Source: Macrothele yani (Eukaryota; Arthropoda; Arachnida; Araneae; Macrothelidae). Taken from it: a stretch of 64,000 nt of DNA. Positions 44,294-55,854 of the stretch are shown piece by piece (position 1 is the first letter of the stretch; each line of letters opens with the position of its first letter). Below the pieces are notes generated by a model. It made no database searches, was not told where the DNA came from, and saw only the letters and a list, made by a program, of their open reading frames with translations. Position numbers and translations under genes: made by a program. The DNA is taken from assembly GCA_039090855.1 (NCBI GenBank), contig CM077011.1, positions 34,305,501-34,369,500 of the forward strand, given 5' to 3'.

Positions 44294-45351
44294 ATTTGAA
44301 GTTCAACTAACATTAAAAGCTGAAGAGAGATCTATTGTATTTGCGGATCAAAAACTTATGATGGAATAGCTAAACATTTCTAGTACGAATTAGAAATTTG
44401 TCCAGTTTTCAATAACTCCTGGTCAAAGATCACATTCCCGAAAACGTCTTATTAAAACTTTGTAAAAAGCATTCGTTTCTCGCGCACAATAAAATCCGTG
44501 TTTTTTTTTTATTTTAAATTCATAAATTATCGCATTTCTTATTAGTACATAGTAGTCTATCAACACTAACAGATTTTATTGTGCGCTACAAACGTTTTTC
44601 AATTTGCATATTCCGTGTACGCTTCTTTCAAATTTTGTAAATTATTAAAGTTTAGCACGAACTATATTGTTTCTAAGGTAACATTTCGTTGCATTTCTGT
44701 CTTCAGAAACATTCACTTGATCACGATATAAATGAGGGTTTTCTTCTTCACTTTAGAGTTTGTGATCGGCTTCCTGCATTACTTAAAACAGCATGTACTT
44801 TTCGTGTGGCGAGTTAAAGGGATTTTTGTCGTATGCAGCAGTAAAACGTGACTTAGCAGTGCTTTGAAAAGAAAGAATAGAAAACAGTGGTGATATTATA
44901 GACTACATCCATAAATGTACACAATATTTTTCTTTTTTTGCAAGGCTTTAAAAGTGTTAGCCTGCCTATATTGTTAGGTACGTAATTCGATGGGAACGCA
45001 ATCAAACGAGTAACATAAGATGGCTACCGCTCAGAGCGTCGGCTTCAGAGCTTTACATAGGGCTTGCTTGTTATGCTCCCTCTCCTTGTTCTATCCTCCT
45101 TGGAAAAGAATCAAGAGAAACTGTATGTGATTTGCATCCTCAAAACTAATGCTACATTACACCTAGTAAACTGGGACAAGAATCAAAGCAAAGCTTTATT
45201 ATTTATGTAAGAATGATGGAACATTTTTGCATATTTTCAAAATTTGAACATTACTTCCATGAACATTTATTGTGGTGTGTTTTTTCGTAGACGTTTTTTG
45301 TGGTGCATTTTTTTTTTTTTTGGAGGCACTTTTTCTGTGAGTTCAATTTTT
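44294..45351. other. No gene seen; weak inverted repeat
   Basis: CGCGCACAATAAAAT at about 44483 is complementary to ATTTTATTGTGCGC at 44574. No coding sequence recognised. Confidence 0.4.
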
Positions 45352-45742
45352 GGTTAAACTTCCGTATTCGGCCCCCAAGTAGTTCAAACACTTTTGTGCG
45401 ACTTCTATCCATCCGAGGAGTTTACCAAAACGTTTGTTTGAGATGGTGGCTTTTGTGATTATCACAACGGGTTGTTAATTTTGAGATGAGTTATATCTTC
45501 AGGTGTATCGCCTCTCCCTTTAGGTAAAGGGGTAGGTCACGGCTGAAGACAAAACAAGGGAGACGGAAATATAAATATTTGCTTAATACAATGAAAATTA
45601 ATTAATTAGAAAAATTAAGATAAACAATTAGATATCAATTAAGATTAAACAAGGAAGCCGAAAATATAAATATTTGCTTTCCAGCTCCCTTGTTTTGTCT
45701 TCAGCTGTGAACTACTTGGGGGCCGAATACGGAAGTTTAACC
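45352..45742. mobile_element. MITE with 35 bp perfect TIR (TSD CAATTTTT)
   Basis: 391 bp. The first 35 bases (GGTTAAACTTCCGTATTCGG and on) are exactly complementary to the last 35, and CAATTTTT flanks both sides (45344-45351 and 45743-45750). Next to the right TIR lies GCTGAAGACAAAACAAGGGA (complement strand), whose left partner sits about 150 bp inside, so the left half seems to carry a secondary insertion. Confidence 0.9.
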
Positions 45743-46064
45743 CAATTTTTTTTCTCAGCAAATAAACATTTCTATTACTGCATATTTTTTTCTTTGGAAG
45801 ATTTTTAAACATTTTTTATTACTGTAGATTTTTTTTTCATTTGGAAGATTTTTTTTAAACTGATCTTCTGTGGTTAAACTTTTATTTTGCAACACAAGCA
45901 CAACTGATCATACATACTGCTTAGATATATCACAATCAGGGGCCAAACTAGTAAAAATGAAAAATTAATTTTCTAGGGGGATGGGTGTATACAACTTGTT
46001 TTGCTCCACGATTGTAACTGCGAAAAATATCTTAATGCTTTTATTTACCTTTTTATTCTATGCA

Positions 46065-46286
46065 TTTTTTTTTTTTTTTTGAGGTTTAACGACCACCGTG
46101 AGCAACTCAAATGGGCTATAAGCAGTCGCCCGTCCCTAATTTAGGGTCACTGGTTCCAGGGAAGGGAGAGAGCCAGTGCCGAAAGACAAACACAACATCC
46201 ATGCCTCACCGGGATTCGAACCCGGACCCCTTACGGACGAATGATCAGAGGCCAACGCCTTAGACCACTGCGTCACCGGGGCGGCT
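46065..46286 (-). mobile_element. SINE copy c
   Basis: Full length; TSD ATTCTATGCAT (46055-46065 and 46287-46297). Confidence 0.93.
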
Positions 46287-46384
46287 ATTCTATGCATAAA
46301 ACCACAGTGAAAGAGAAACCATTGTTACAAAAAAAATTTAACTTGCTTTGATTGCACAAATGTTTTTTCATAGAAAAGGAGCTA

Positions 46385-46586
46385 TTTTTTTTTAATTGGA
46401 GGTTTAACTACCACCGTGAGCAACTCAATGGGCTATAAGCAGTCGCCTGTCCCTAATTTAGGGTCACTGGCTCCAGGGAAGGGAGAGATCCAGCGCCGTA
46501 AGACAAACACAACATCCATGCCTCACTGGAATTCGAACCCGGACCCATCTCGGAAGAATGATCAGAAGCCATCGCTTAGGCCACTG
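46385..46586 (-). mobile_element. SINE copy d, head-truncated
   Basis: It lacks the first bases of the tRNA head (ends at CCACTG). The body is otherwise complete. It lies 98 bp from copy c in the same orientation. Confidence 0.88.
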
Positions 46587-49343
46587 TTGACATTTCAAGA
46601 GAGGGCAACAAGTGCCTGCTCATGTGCCTGTACCAGGGCCTGTAAACCGATGGTTGGGCACTGCTTATATGCACTTACACACACTCCAAAAATTAGTTGT
46701 ATATACATATAAAATAGGAAAACAGATGGAGGTGCAATATTTTGTGGTTTGTTCCAGGCATGGAAATATCTAGTTATGTCTTTGTACCTAGTCAGGTCAT
46801 GATTACTTCAAATATTCTGTGCAAATTTGCCACACAGGTAGGTCTTAAACAAGTCATTATTTCAACCTGGATTATGCTTGATGAAAAATAATTTCAAGAA
46901 AAAAATAAGGTGCAGAAAATGCTCAAAAACGAAACTATTTTTTGTTTTCCTAGTCACACTGTACTACTAACCTAACTACGATAAAAGTAGCATTACTGTA
47001 ATGGTGTTATATTACAGCATTTATTTTTTAAAGCTCACATAATTAGATTATTTTGCGCTGTACAGAAATTAAAGTACCATGTTATACGATTTGCCATCAT
47101 GTTTCTGTTACCCAAAACTGTTTGAGCAAAAGTAAGTCAGGTACAAGGAAAAATGAACAATCTTTACTCATATTACACGAGGGCAAAACACAAATCCTAT
47201 TTTTAGGATGGAAAAAAATCCAAAAAACTTCTGAATTAAAAAATCCATGTACTAAATGCTCTATTACACATTTTCACTTTTGTGTACATACACATTTGCC
47301 AATTCAATTTTCAACGAAAACATGTGCTTGCTGCATTACACAAAGATGCTTCATTCCGCACGCTCGTTTTTGCAACTCTTTTGAGCACACCTAGGTATGT
47401 AGTTTTGATGGCTAGAAGTAATGTTTGGTTATAAAGAATTATTAATTTTGAATCTTGTACTGGTACAAATTTGAGAAATATGTATTCCTGTTAAATTTCA
47501 TTTGAGAGTCCATGCTTTACTCAGTCAAGTGGCCAGCATGCACTACAAAACAATATTAGTTTCATCACCAACTTACTTTTATACACTATTAAATGTACAC
47601 ATACAAACGTATTTAACAAATAAGTTATAAAAGTAATTGCCATTTTAGCTCCTTTCACCTGATTTACACAAGAAGTCATGTCCCCAACTTGCTATGATTA
47701 GTCATGCATAGTAAAAGCAACCCCATGTACCCAGTAGTTTATTTAGAGAAAATCGAAAGATTTTGCTATTTCGAACAACAATTTTGCTTAACTGATCAGT
47801 ACTGTACTCAAAAACAATCAACTTTTCGTGCAAAAGAACGCATAACGGAGTTCACATCATTGTGGAAAACGACCTCTGCGGCGATCGGTGCTACTGACAA
47901 AGATAAACAATGAACAAAATCATACGAACCAGCCAAAACAAATCGTAGTGCTCAAGTTAAATAATTAGAATTACGAGCTCAGTGAAGATTATACAGTAAA
48001 CAGCCTCTGAATTTGGATTTTCTGCACCTGACTGGTATACATGGTATGTAAATACAAAACATCAACGACGATAATATCGATAAAAGTCATGTTGTGACAA
48101 GAAATTTAAAATTGTAGCACAAACAACCTTGTATTTCCGCAGAAAATCCCATTAAAACAGGGTATAATACAGTAAGCTGTGAGATATATTTTGGAACATC
48201 GGCTTGACAGGCGGCCAAAATTGGAATAAATCACTCTCCCGTTTGTTTTTTCAGCACAACACTCAGTAAAAAGCTTTCTGCTTCAGGTATTACTTACCCG
48301 CCAAATTTATATACATGAAAATATTCCAGTCATTGTCACTCACATCTATATTTTCCGGACAACGGCCGCTCATATACCACTATCATGACAGTAATTTAAT
48401 CACCTAAACAATGATAATTTACTTTAAAAATTACTTCGGTTCGCCATTTCGATGTCACTTAGAACCAGTCCACTCTCGACATACACTAAATGCGATGAGC
48501 ACCCTCTATTGCTCATCGGAACAGCAATCAGCAAAATATTTCCCACTTTCTCAGACTCCGTTTACTTTCGTCTTCCTCTATAAATGTAACATTATAGGTA
48601 TAATTATCTCACCTTGTTAAAGCTGGTTAATCTGTGGATTACGGAAATTAAACCAATTTGTGTGGGACAAATATAATAAAAAAATCACATTACGAAAGAC
48701 AGCTATTGAAACAATTATAATAACAATCGTTGACCATGACCACAACGTGGGTCGCCACTGCCAGCCCACCCCACTATAAAAAGATTTTAAAGAATTTCGG
48801 AAATTACTATACATGTGCATACAGTAAAAATATTGAAACAGTTTAGCACCCATGTCAATCATTTGTAATACACAGGATACGTCCCTAGTGGATAGGGAAC
48901 GAAATTTTGGATATCGCTGCAATCATATTACCATATCAAATGCTCGTTCGTACCGTATATCAATGTTTATTAAATTGTGGGAGACTTTTTTTAATTATGA
49001 GCGTGTTACGAATTTGAGCTTTCTAAGAATGATTGCAGTTGATTTAACTGCTAAATAATGGCTGTGAGAGCTTTACAGTGATCCGGTGTGGCCAAGATTG
49101 CTCTTCAATAAAACATTTTTCGAAATGTTTTTGGAAAAGTCAACAGAATGCCAATAAAGTCTTAAGACATCTTAAACAGGGAGTTGTGCACAGACCCCCT
49201 AAACCCTTTCCTCAAACACCCCAAAACCTCAAAACCCTTCGTTGGAAGGCGTGTAACACGCATACATACTTTTTAATTTTTAAGTATTAGTCCTTCATTA
49301 TCATATAGCACAGTTGTCAATGTCTACGTTAATTCCTTAGTTC
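46587..49343. other. No gene identified
   Basis: 2.7 kb without recognised repeats or coding motifs. ACTATAAAAAG near 48772 is a TATA-like string, but nothing supports a promoter. Confidence 0.4.
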
Positions 49344-49531
49344 TTTTTTTTTTTTTTTATTGGAGGTTTAATGACCACCGTGAGCAACTCAGTGGGTTAT
49401 AAAAAGTCGCCCGTCCCTAATTTAGGGCCACTGGTTCTAGGGAAGGGAGTGAGCCAGCGCTGTGGGACAATCACAACATCCATGCCTTACCGGGATTCGA
49501 ACCCGGACCCATCTCGGACGAATGATCAGAA
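49344..49531 (-). mobile_element. SINE copy e, head-truncated
   Basis: The body and B box are present; the sequence ends at GAATGATCAGA, before the A box. More diverged than its neighbours. Confidence 0.88.
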
Positions 49532-49738
49532 TTCAAATGGTATTTATTGAGAAACAAATATATACAAGTATTTACAATCACCGGGTTGTTGGCGATCCCA
49601 TCATGCTTTTCACCTGACAAAGCAATTAATAGAAGTAACAAAAAAGTGGCGCATATATTGGACTGGAATGCTCATAAAAGGCAGTCGGGGAATGTTCAAA
49701 TTTCGGAGGAACAAAACACAAAGGGATCAATTGTTGAA

Positions 49739-49958
49739 AGCCGCCCCGGTGGCGCAGTGGTCTAAGCGATGGCCTCTGATCATTCGTCCGAAAGGGGTCC
49801 GGGTTCGAATCCCGGTGAGGCATGTATGTTGTGTTTGTCTTACGGCACTGGCTCTCTCCCTTTCCTGGAACCAGTGACCCTAAATTAGGGACGGGCGACT
49901 GCTTATAGCTCATTGAGTTGCTCACGGTGGTCGTTAAACCTCCAATCAAAATAAAAAA
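49739..49958 (+). mobile_element. SINE copy f
   Basis: Full length in plus orientation; TSD AATTGTTGAA (49729-49738 and 49959-49968). Confidence 0.93.
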
Positions 49959-49968
49959 AATTGTTGAA

Positions 49969-50539
49969 GAAATGTAGGAAAACCACTGATGAAGATGGAG
50001 GAAAAAGCCAGCTTGATGTTGGGTGCTGACTTCGCTGAAAAAGTCCGTCGTGGAAAGCGCTATGATTCACTTTGAAGGAAGGAGCTCATCATAGGAAGAC
50101 GCAAAAAGTTTAGCGATGACTACGCACAACAAGATGCGACAATGTTGAATTCGAGAAGCACTGGTGATGAGAAGGTGAAGGAAGGATGGCAAATATAAAG
50201 CTGTCAGGAAGAGATGGTAACCAGATAGGATGGTGCAGTCACAGACCTCACTCACAGTGATCACTGGAGAGAATGGAACACAAATGTAGCAAACCGGGCA
50301 AGGACAGAAGAATGAACAAGGACCAGGAGATCTCAGGAACTATCGAGGTCAAGACTCATTCCCAGCTGAGCACAAGCAAGTGAAGCTTGATGGAAAACAT
50401 CATGAAAAAGATCAGTCTCATCTCCCAGGAAGACATAGCACAACATGCGGAATTCTCATCACGAGAAAGAAACACTAGTCACACTTCCTGGTGATGAAAG
50501 AAAAAAACCAACAAAATACGTTCTTAACAAAAATACGTT
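49969..50539. other. Unassigned, possibly decayed coding repeat
   Basis: Several plus-strand open pieces (for example LRKELIIGRRKKFSDDY) look coding-like but I cannot match them to a family. Twin TACGTTCTTAAC strings end the stretch at 50517-50545. Confidence 0.3.
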
Positions 50540-51117
50540 CTTAACTAAAAAAAAAACAAAAAAACCTTGGGGTCCCCCCCCCAAAGAATAAATTGGTGTT
50601 ATCCCGTCCATTTGTATGGACAAAAGAAGAACGTTGAAACGTTGCTACAGGCGTATTTGGCCTGTAGCAGCTAAACAAAAAAAATAATAACTGATTTGTA
50701 TAAAACGGAGCATCATTGGGGTCGTTGAAGATGGCCTGCAAGTTTAGGCATGAGAACTTTAAGCAAGCATCTACCATACTGGATGGCCCAAGACGGCAGA
50801 GAGACATTACTAAAGACTTCCTCGAGCGCTGAGAGTTGTTGAACGATTTCGGGAAGGTGCTGTAAATTCCTCTGCACACATGGTATTTGTAATTTGCATA
50901 ATGTTGCTGTTTTTTGGACGCTGATAGAGAGATATTAATTCAGGGAGAGTAAATGGCGAATTGGGGACAGTGCTGTCCTGGAAAACTTCTGGAAAGTCAA
51001 GAACGGTGTGGGAAGGGGGCATTCACCTTCTGAAGAAGCAGACTGCGATTCACTATCTTGGGCAGTTTCCATGCTTTCTTCTGCCGAATCGGTAAGGATG
51101 CCGTAGGTGTTGGATGT

Positions 51118-51334
51118 TTTGTTTGTTTGTTTGAAGTTTAACGACCACCGTGAGCAACTCAATGGGCTATAAGCAGTCGCCCGTCCCTAATTTAGAGTCA
51201 CTGGTTCCAGGGAAGGGAGAGAGCCAGTGCCGTAAGACAAACACAACATCCATGCCTCACGGGATTCGAACCCGGACCCCTTCCGACGAATGATCAGAGG
51301 CCAACGCCTTAGACCACTGCGCCACCGGGGCGGC
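51118..51334 (-). mobile_element. SINE copy g, in LINE ORF1
   Basis: Full length, with a GTTT-rich tail instead of pure A. TSD GGTGTTGGATGT (51106-51117 and 51335-51346), which reads TSNT in the ORF1 frame. Confidence 0.95.
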
Positions 51335-52255
51335 GGTGTTGGATGTGGAAACAGCGTATTGGCTGTCCTGGCTAGGTGAAGCAGAAGAACGTCGAGAGTG
51401 CGGGGTTAAAGTGCGCTTTTTTTGTCGTAAACTGGAACGAGAAGACGCACGAGTACATCGTGGTGAAGCAGGGGAAACAGTTAGTTTATTAACTGTCTGA
51501 GACTGGGTGGCCAGTTGAGGTGGTAGCAGATGTGGAAAATTTGAAGTGTCTATATCAAGGGGATTATGTAAACCCACTGCAGTAGAGGTCAAAGTCGGCC
51601 ATGGTCTAACATTATCAAAGTGACGAGATCTAGGATCTGAAGCAACGGGGTTACCAGTAGAAGTACAGTCTGTAGAAGGTATTACAGGTGGTTTTCCTGC
51701 AGTTCCTGGGTGAGCAGCAAATAAAGCCGATGAAGGTTCCTGTAGGCTGGTAATAGAAGTAGCAGCGGCAGCAGAACTGTTCTGTAGACCACGGTGTGGG
51801 CATTCAGACAGGACATGCCCCTCAGCCTTGCACTTAAAGCACTGGACACCCGCAAACACATTAAAAAGGAATGTGCAGGTGCCAATACTGAGTTCCATGG
51901 ATGTGGGACGTTCAACAATAGTTTCATCACTAGGGAATATGATACTGTTCTGTCGACGTCCTCCTTGCATTAAACTGTTGTGCGAGTCGCGCCCTAAAGC
52001 TGGAAGAATTTTCGTTTTACCAATCACTCGTCCAAAAGACCCTAGTGCTTTAATTAGTATTGGATCCGGGATGGCTGTCGGCACCGGCGATAGGGTAACA
52101 GTAATAGGCCTATGTGAAGCAGAAATAGGTTGTAAATGGAAATGTCTAATATCAATTCCTGACTGAAGTATTTTATCAACAGTAGTGGGGTCTGTAAATT
52201 GAACTATAATTCCCCCTCCCATATGAATAATAGACACTATGTTTTTTTCGGAAAT

Positions 52256-52260
<5 letters not shown>

Positions 52261-52287
<27 letters not shown>

Positions 52288-52491
52288 GGAGGTTTAACGA
52301 CCACCGTGAGCAACTCAATGGGCTATAAGCAGTCGCCCGTCCCTAATTTAGGGTCACTGGTTCCAGGGAAGGGAGAGAGCCAGTGCCGTAAGACAAACAC
52401 AACATCCATGCCTCACCGGGATTCGAACCCGGACCCCTTACGGACGAATGATCAGAGGCCATCGCTTAGACCACTGCGCCACCGGGGCGGC
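52261..52491 (-). mobile_element. SINE copy h, in LINE ORF1
   Basis: Full length with 27 T. TSD GGAAATAACTT (52250-52260) against GGAAACAACTT (52492-52502), reading KVIS/KVVS in the ORF1 frame. Confidence 0.95.
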
Positions 52492-53157
52492 GGAAACAAC
52501 TTTATAAACAGCATCTAGATAAAGTGGGAAGTGGGTGTCGGGCAACGACTGAAAAAAAAAGACACTAAGAAGTAATGCAAAGTTATACTGCTTATCTTCA
52601 TAAGATTCTTCAGGAACCAAAATCTTCAATACTTTATCTACTCTGGTTAATTCAATGTTATCACAAAATGAATTCGTAATCTGCTGAGATGAGCCACCAA
52701 CAACAGTCGCAAACGCAAGCGGGGATGGGGGTGGGCACATATCACTAGTCCTAACACCAGAGTTAGTTCCATCGGTGTATGGGGCGTTGCTGGTAGAAGA
52801 CATAGTAGAGATATCAGAAAGCATAGGTGAAGATGCAGGCACACTCAATGCCGATGAATACGATATTGTAGAAACTGAAAACGAAGAAGAATCATGTGCA
52901 GCGGTAGAGACGATAGCAGAGGTTGCATCCATCTCGGCCATGAACCCTAACGCGAGAGAGTGCTGCACCTCGCAACATTCAAAAAGAAAAAACCACAAAC
53001 CTTTGGCTGTCCATAATCACTGATTCTGAAGTGGAAAGGAGTGTATGAAACAACAAAACGTTACCAAGAACACTTAAACCAACACAAAAATATCCAAGGT
53101 CAAGCAAGAACCGACTATCACTCGGAAGTTCTACGAATATGCGACTTGTCCTTATCA

Positions 53158-53195
53158 GAAACCATCGCTTAGACCACTGCGCTACCGGGGCGGCA
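53158..53195 (-). mobile_element. SINE copy i, head fragment only
   Basis: CGCTTAGACCACTGCGC and CGGGGCGGC: only the A-box end of the SINE head. Confidence 0.8.
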
Positions 53196-53384
53196 TTACT
53201 TCTTTTTTACTTCAGATCTATGTAAGTAGCATTCCGATGATGTTTTTTGGTTCTTGTTTAATCCATATGTTCAAAGTCTAGTATCATATCAACCACAAGA
53301 GGTATATATATTTTAACAGCAGGGGCGGATTTCCGGCTAGGCGCACTAGACGTGCGCCTAGGGCCTCACTGTTTGAGGGGCTCC

Positions 53385-53960
53385 GAAAACATGTAATTGG
53401 ATTTTCAGTTTTGTTTTGGTTTTCACGGACCGAAGCAAATCAATCCTTAAAGCGATTACTTTGTATTGTCAATTCATATTTTACTTTCTCATATTAATAA
53501 TAATTTTTTTTTTTGCTGTTGCTGATATTCCGAATTTTCGAGTTCTTATCGATGTACTTAATTTTCGAGTTCTTATTTATGGCCCCGAAAACATGTAATT
53601 GGATTTTCAGTTTTGTTTTGGTTTTCACGGACCGAAGCAAATCAATCCTTAAAGCGATTACTTTGTATTGTCAATTCATATTTTACTTTCTCATATTAAT
53701 AATAACATTTTTTTTTGCTGTTGCTGATATTCCGAATTTTCGAGTTCTTAACGATGTACTTAATTTTCGAGTTCTTATTTATGGCCCCGAAAACATGTAA
53801 TTGGATTTTCAGTTTTGTTTTGGTTTTCACGGACCGAAGCAAATCAATCCTTAAAGCGATTACTTTGTATTGTCAATTCATATTTTACTTTCTCATATTA
53901 ATAATAACATTTTTTTTTTGCTGTTGCTGATATTCCGAATTTTCGAGTTCTTATCGATGT
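53385..53960 (+). repeat. 202 bp tandem repeat, about 2.85 copies
   Basis: Unit starts at 53385, 53587 and 53789 (GAAAACATGTAATTGGATTT). The units are nearly identical. Each contains two TTTTCGAGTTCTTAT strings. The third unit breaks off near 53960. Confidence 0.95.
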
Positions 53961-54574
53961 GCTTGTTTTGAAAGGAACGGTTAAAATAATTTTGAGTCTC
54001 TTTTAGTAGTAGGTAAAGGAGGTATTCACGCTTCCCACACTTTTCATTGTTTAAGTCGTATTTTTAACTGACCTGCTGTGCTATAAATCGCTTTCATGCT
54101 ACTTCCAGCCAAGGGAACACATCTGTGTTGGAACCTTCCCACCTTCCCCCCCCCCCGAGTTGCGCTGAGGAGTGCTTGTAAAAACTTTCCTGATGATCGG
54201 GGGCACTTCTCTGTGATCGGGGGTGTTTGCTGTTAATTGTTTTTTCCTTCGTGGTAGGCTAATCAATGACGAAAGAAATATTCTTCATAGGATAATTCTT
54301 CTTAGGACAATCAAGTTCTTTCTTGTCCCTAATCCCTCTAAACCATCTTAAACCAAAAGAGTTATTAATATCTAGGCTGAAAAAGTAAAGAAATTTGAGA
54401 ATACCACACTCTACCTTATTTAACATTGTTAAAAGTAATTTATATTGTGTTGCAACAACATTTTCTCATTAGTAGCTGCTCCCCTTGTTTAATACTGATA
54501 ATTATCAAGTATTCGCACCTTTTCTATTCCTTAAATCGACTAAAAACTAGCTTTTGAAAAAACAATAAAAAGTT

Positions 54575-54789
54575 GTTGTTTTTATTGAAGGTTAACGACC
54601 ACCATGAGCAACTCAATGGGCTATGAGCTGTCTTCCGTCCCTAATTTAGGGTCACTGGTTCTAGGGAAAGGAGAGAGCTAGTGCCGTAAGACAAACACAA
54701 CATACATGCCTCACCGGAATTCGAATCCGGACCCCTTTCGGACGAATGATCAGAGGCCATCGCTTAGGTCACTGCGCCACGGGGGCGGC
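54575..54789 (-). mobile_element. SINE copy j, inside H7
   Basis: Full length, somewhat diverged; TSD ATAAAAAGTT (54565-54574 and 54790-54799). Confidence 0.93.
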
Positions 54790-55243
54790 ATAAAAAGTTT
54801 CAATGACACTTTTACTCAAAAATATGCAGTTCCTTCTTTTTTATTTTCGAACCGGATCTTTTGCATTTAATTCGTAAGCTTCTGTTTCTGATAACTGCAG
54901 TGCAGGTATAAATGGGATACGGGTATTTAAAGTACCAAACTTAATATCCATTGATTTCCTATTAGCCGCAAAAATAATTTTTGAAATATATCTAAAATCA
55001 AAAAGTTCGATGTGCACGGACAGACAAAATTATTACACTAGCACTATTTCTTACAAAGCGTTCTTATAATAGGAAGATATAATGGAATTTTAAAAACCTT
55101 TTTCTTGACCCCCCCCCTTTTTTTTTTAATCTGACGGATAAAAATTTCTGAGGGGATAAGAAGGGGGTGGGGGCCGTGAACCTTTTAGTGCCTAGGACCC
55201 CCAAAAAAGATCTAAAATCGCCTCAGTTTAACAGTTATTATAA

Positions 55244-55412
55244 TTTTTTTATTGGAGGTTTAACGACCACAATGAACAACTCAATAGGCTATAAGCAGTC
55301 GCTATAAGCAGTTCCACGTCTCTAATTTAGGGCCACAGACTCAAGAGAAGGGAGAAAACCAGTGCCGTTGAACAAACACAACATCCATGTCTCACGAAAT
55401 TTGAACCCGGAC
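55244..55412 (-). mobile_element. SINE copy k, diverged and truncated
   Basis: The body is present with an internal duplication of GCTATAAGCAGT. The tRNA head is lost beyond GAACCCGGAC. It starts a few bases right of the H7 TSD. Confidence 0.85.
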
Positions 55413-55854
55413 GCGTATTTCACAAGTGAATGTACGGAATTGCGATTAAGGCCATTACCGGCACGCGATTGGTTCAGAACCACCTTGGAGTTTGGGAGTA
55501 GGCGGGGCGTACGAGGAGAGCCATGTGAGTGAGACATGTAAGCTTTTAGCTTTGCTGCACACGCCATATGCCATTTTAATGATCGGGTGTTTTCATTGCG
55601 ACAATGGTTAACCCCAGTTGTCTTACCCGTACAGTCGGAATGCGACAGGAGATAAATAGAGAGTGTACTTTATTGGTAGGGGAACTTCTGAGTTTTTATA
55701 TCAACATGACTTCATGGACTTGTGACATATCTTTGATTAATCGCAGAAAGCCAGGCTTTAATTAATATAGTTCTCACAGAGCCGATAGATGTCAGCACGT
55801 CAGCGCGCACTGCTGTAGAACAGGATTAGTACTGTTTAGGGATGGGCGATAGTA
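55413..55854. other. GC-richer unassigned stretch
   Basis: 55430-55560 is richer in GC, with an inverted CCAAT (GATTGG) and a GGCGGGGC box at about 55502. No coding exon is recognised next to it. Confidence 0.3.

Larger units (their letters stand above)
50540..52941 (-). pseudogene. LINE ORF1 (Gag-like, CCHC), interrupted by two SINEs
   Basis: The start is the ATG complementary to 52939-52941 (MAEMDATSAIV). A Ser/Thr-rich N-terminus is followed by a domain with IIVQFTDPTTVDKILQSGID and KALGSFGRVIGKTKIL, then a zinc knuckle CFKCKAEGHVLSEC (C-x2-C-x4-H-x4-C, near 51845), a Pro/Ser-rich region and a charged tail (TDSAEESMETAQDSESQ). SINE h (52261-52491) and SINE g (51118-51334) interrupt it. 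Removing each with one TSD copy gives a continuous frame to about 51000 (roughly 490 codons), after which a frameshift leads into NSPFTLPELISLYQR. ORF1 of this type binds LINE RNA. No ORF2 follows. A LINE of uncertain clade. Confidence 0.8.
53320..55226. mobile_element. hAT-like non-autonomous element H7 (TSD TTTAACAG)
   Basis: 1907 bp with perfect TSDs TTTAACAG (53312-53319 and 55227-55234). The left end is CAGGGGCGGATTTCC; the right end is, on the complement strand, CTGAGGCGATTTTAG. Next to the ends lie GCGCCTAGGGCCTC and GTGCCTAGGACCCC boxes. The interior holds a 202 bp tandem repeat and SINE j. Non-coding. Confidence 0.85.

Noticed and set aside
43880..45070. Possible DNA element with GAAGCC...GCCAT ends around SINE b
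   Set aside because: The inverted similarity is loose (GTGGCCGCCATGTTAC against GCGGTAGCCATCTTATG) and no TSD was found.
48765..48785. TATA-box promoter
   Set aside because: A lone ACTATAAAAAG string in AT-rich DNA without any gene downstream on either strand.
49739..49820. tRNA genes at SINE heads
   Set aside because: A and B boxes are present but each is fused to the same SINE body and flanked by TSDs, and acceptor stems do not pair properly.
53416..53930. Three overlapping ORFs with the same peptide
   Set aside because: Direct product of the 202 bp tandem repeat; hydrophobic low-complexity translation without family resemblance.
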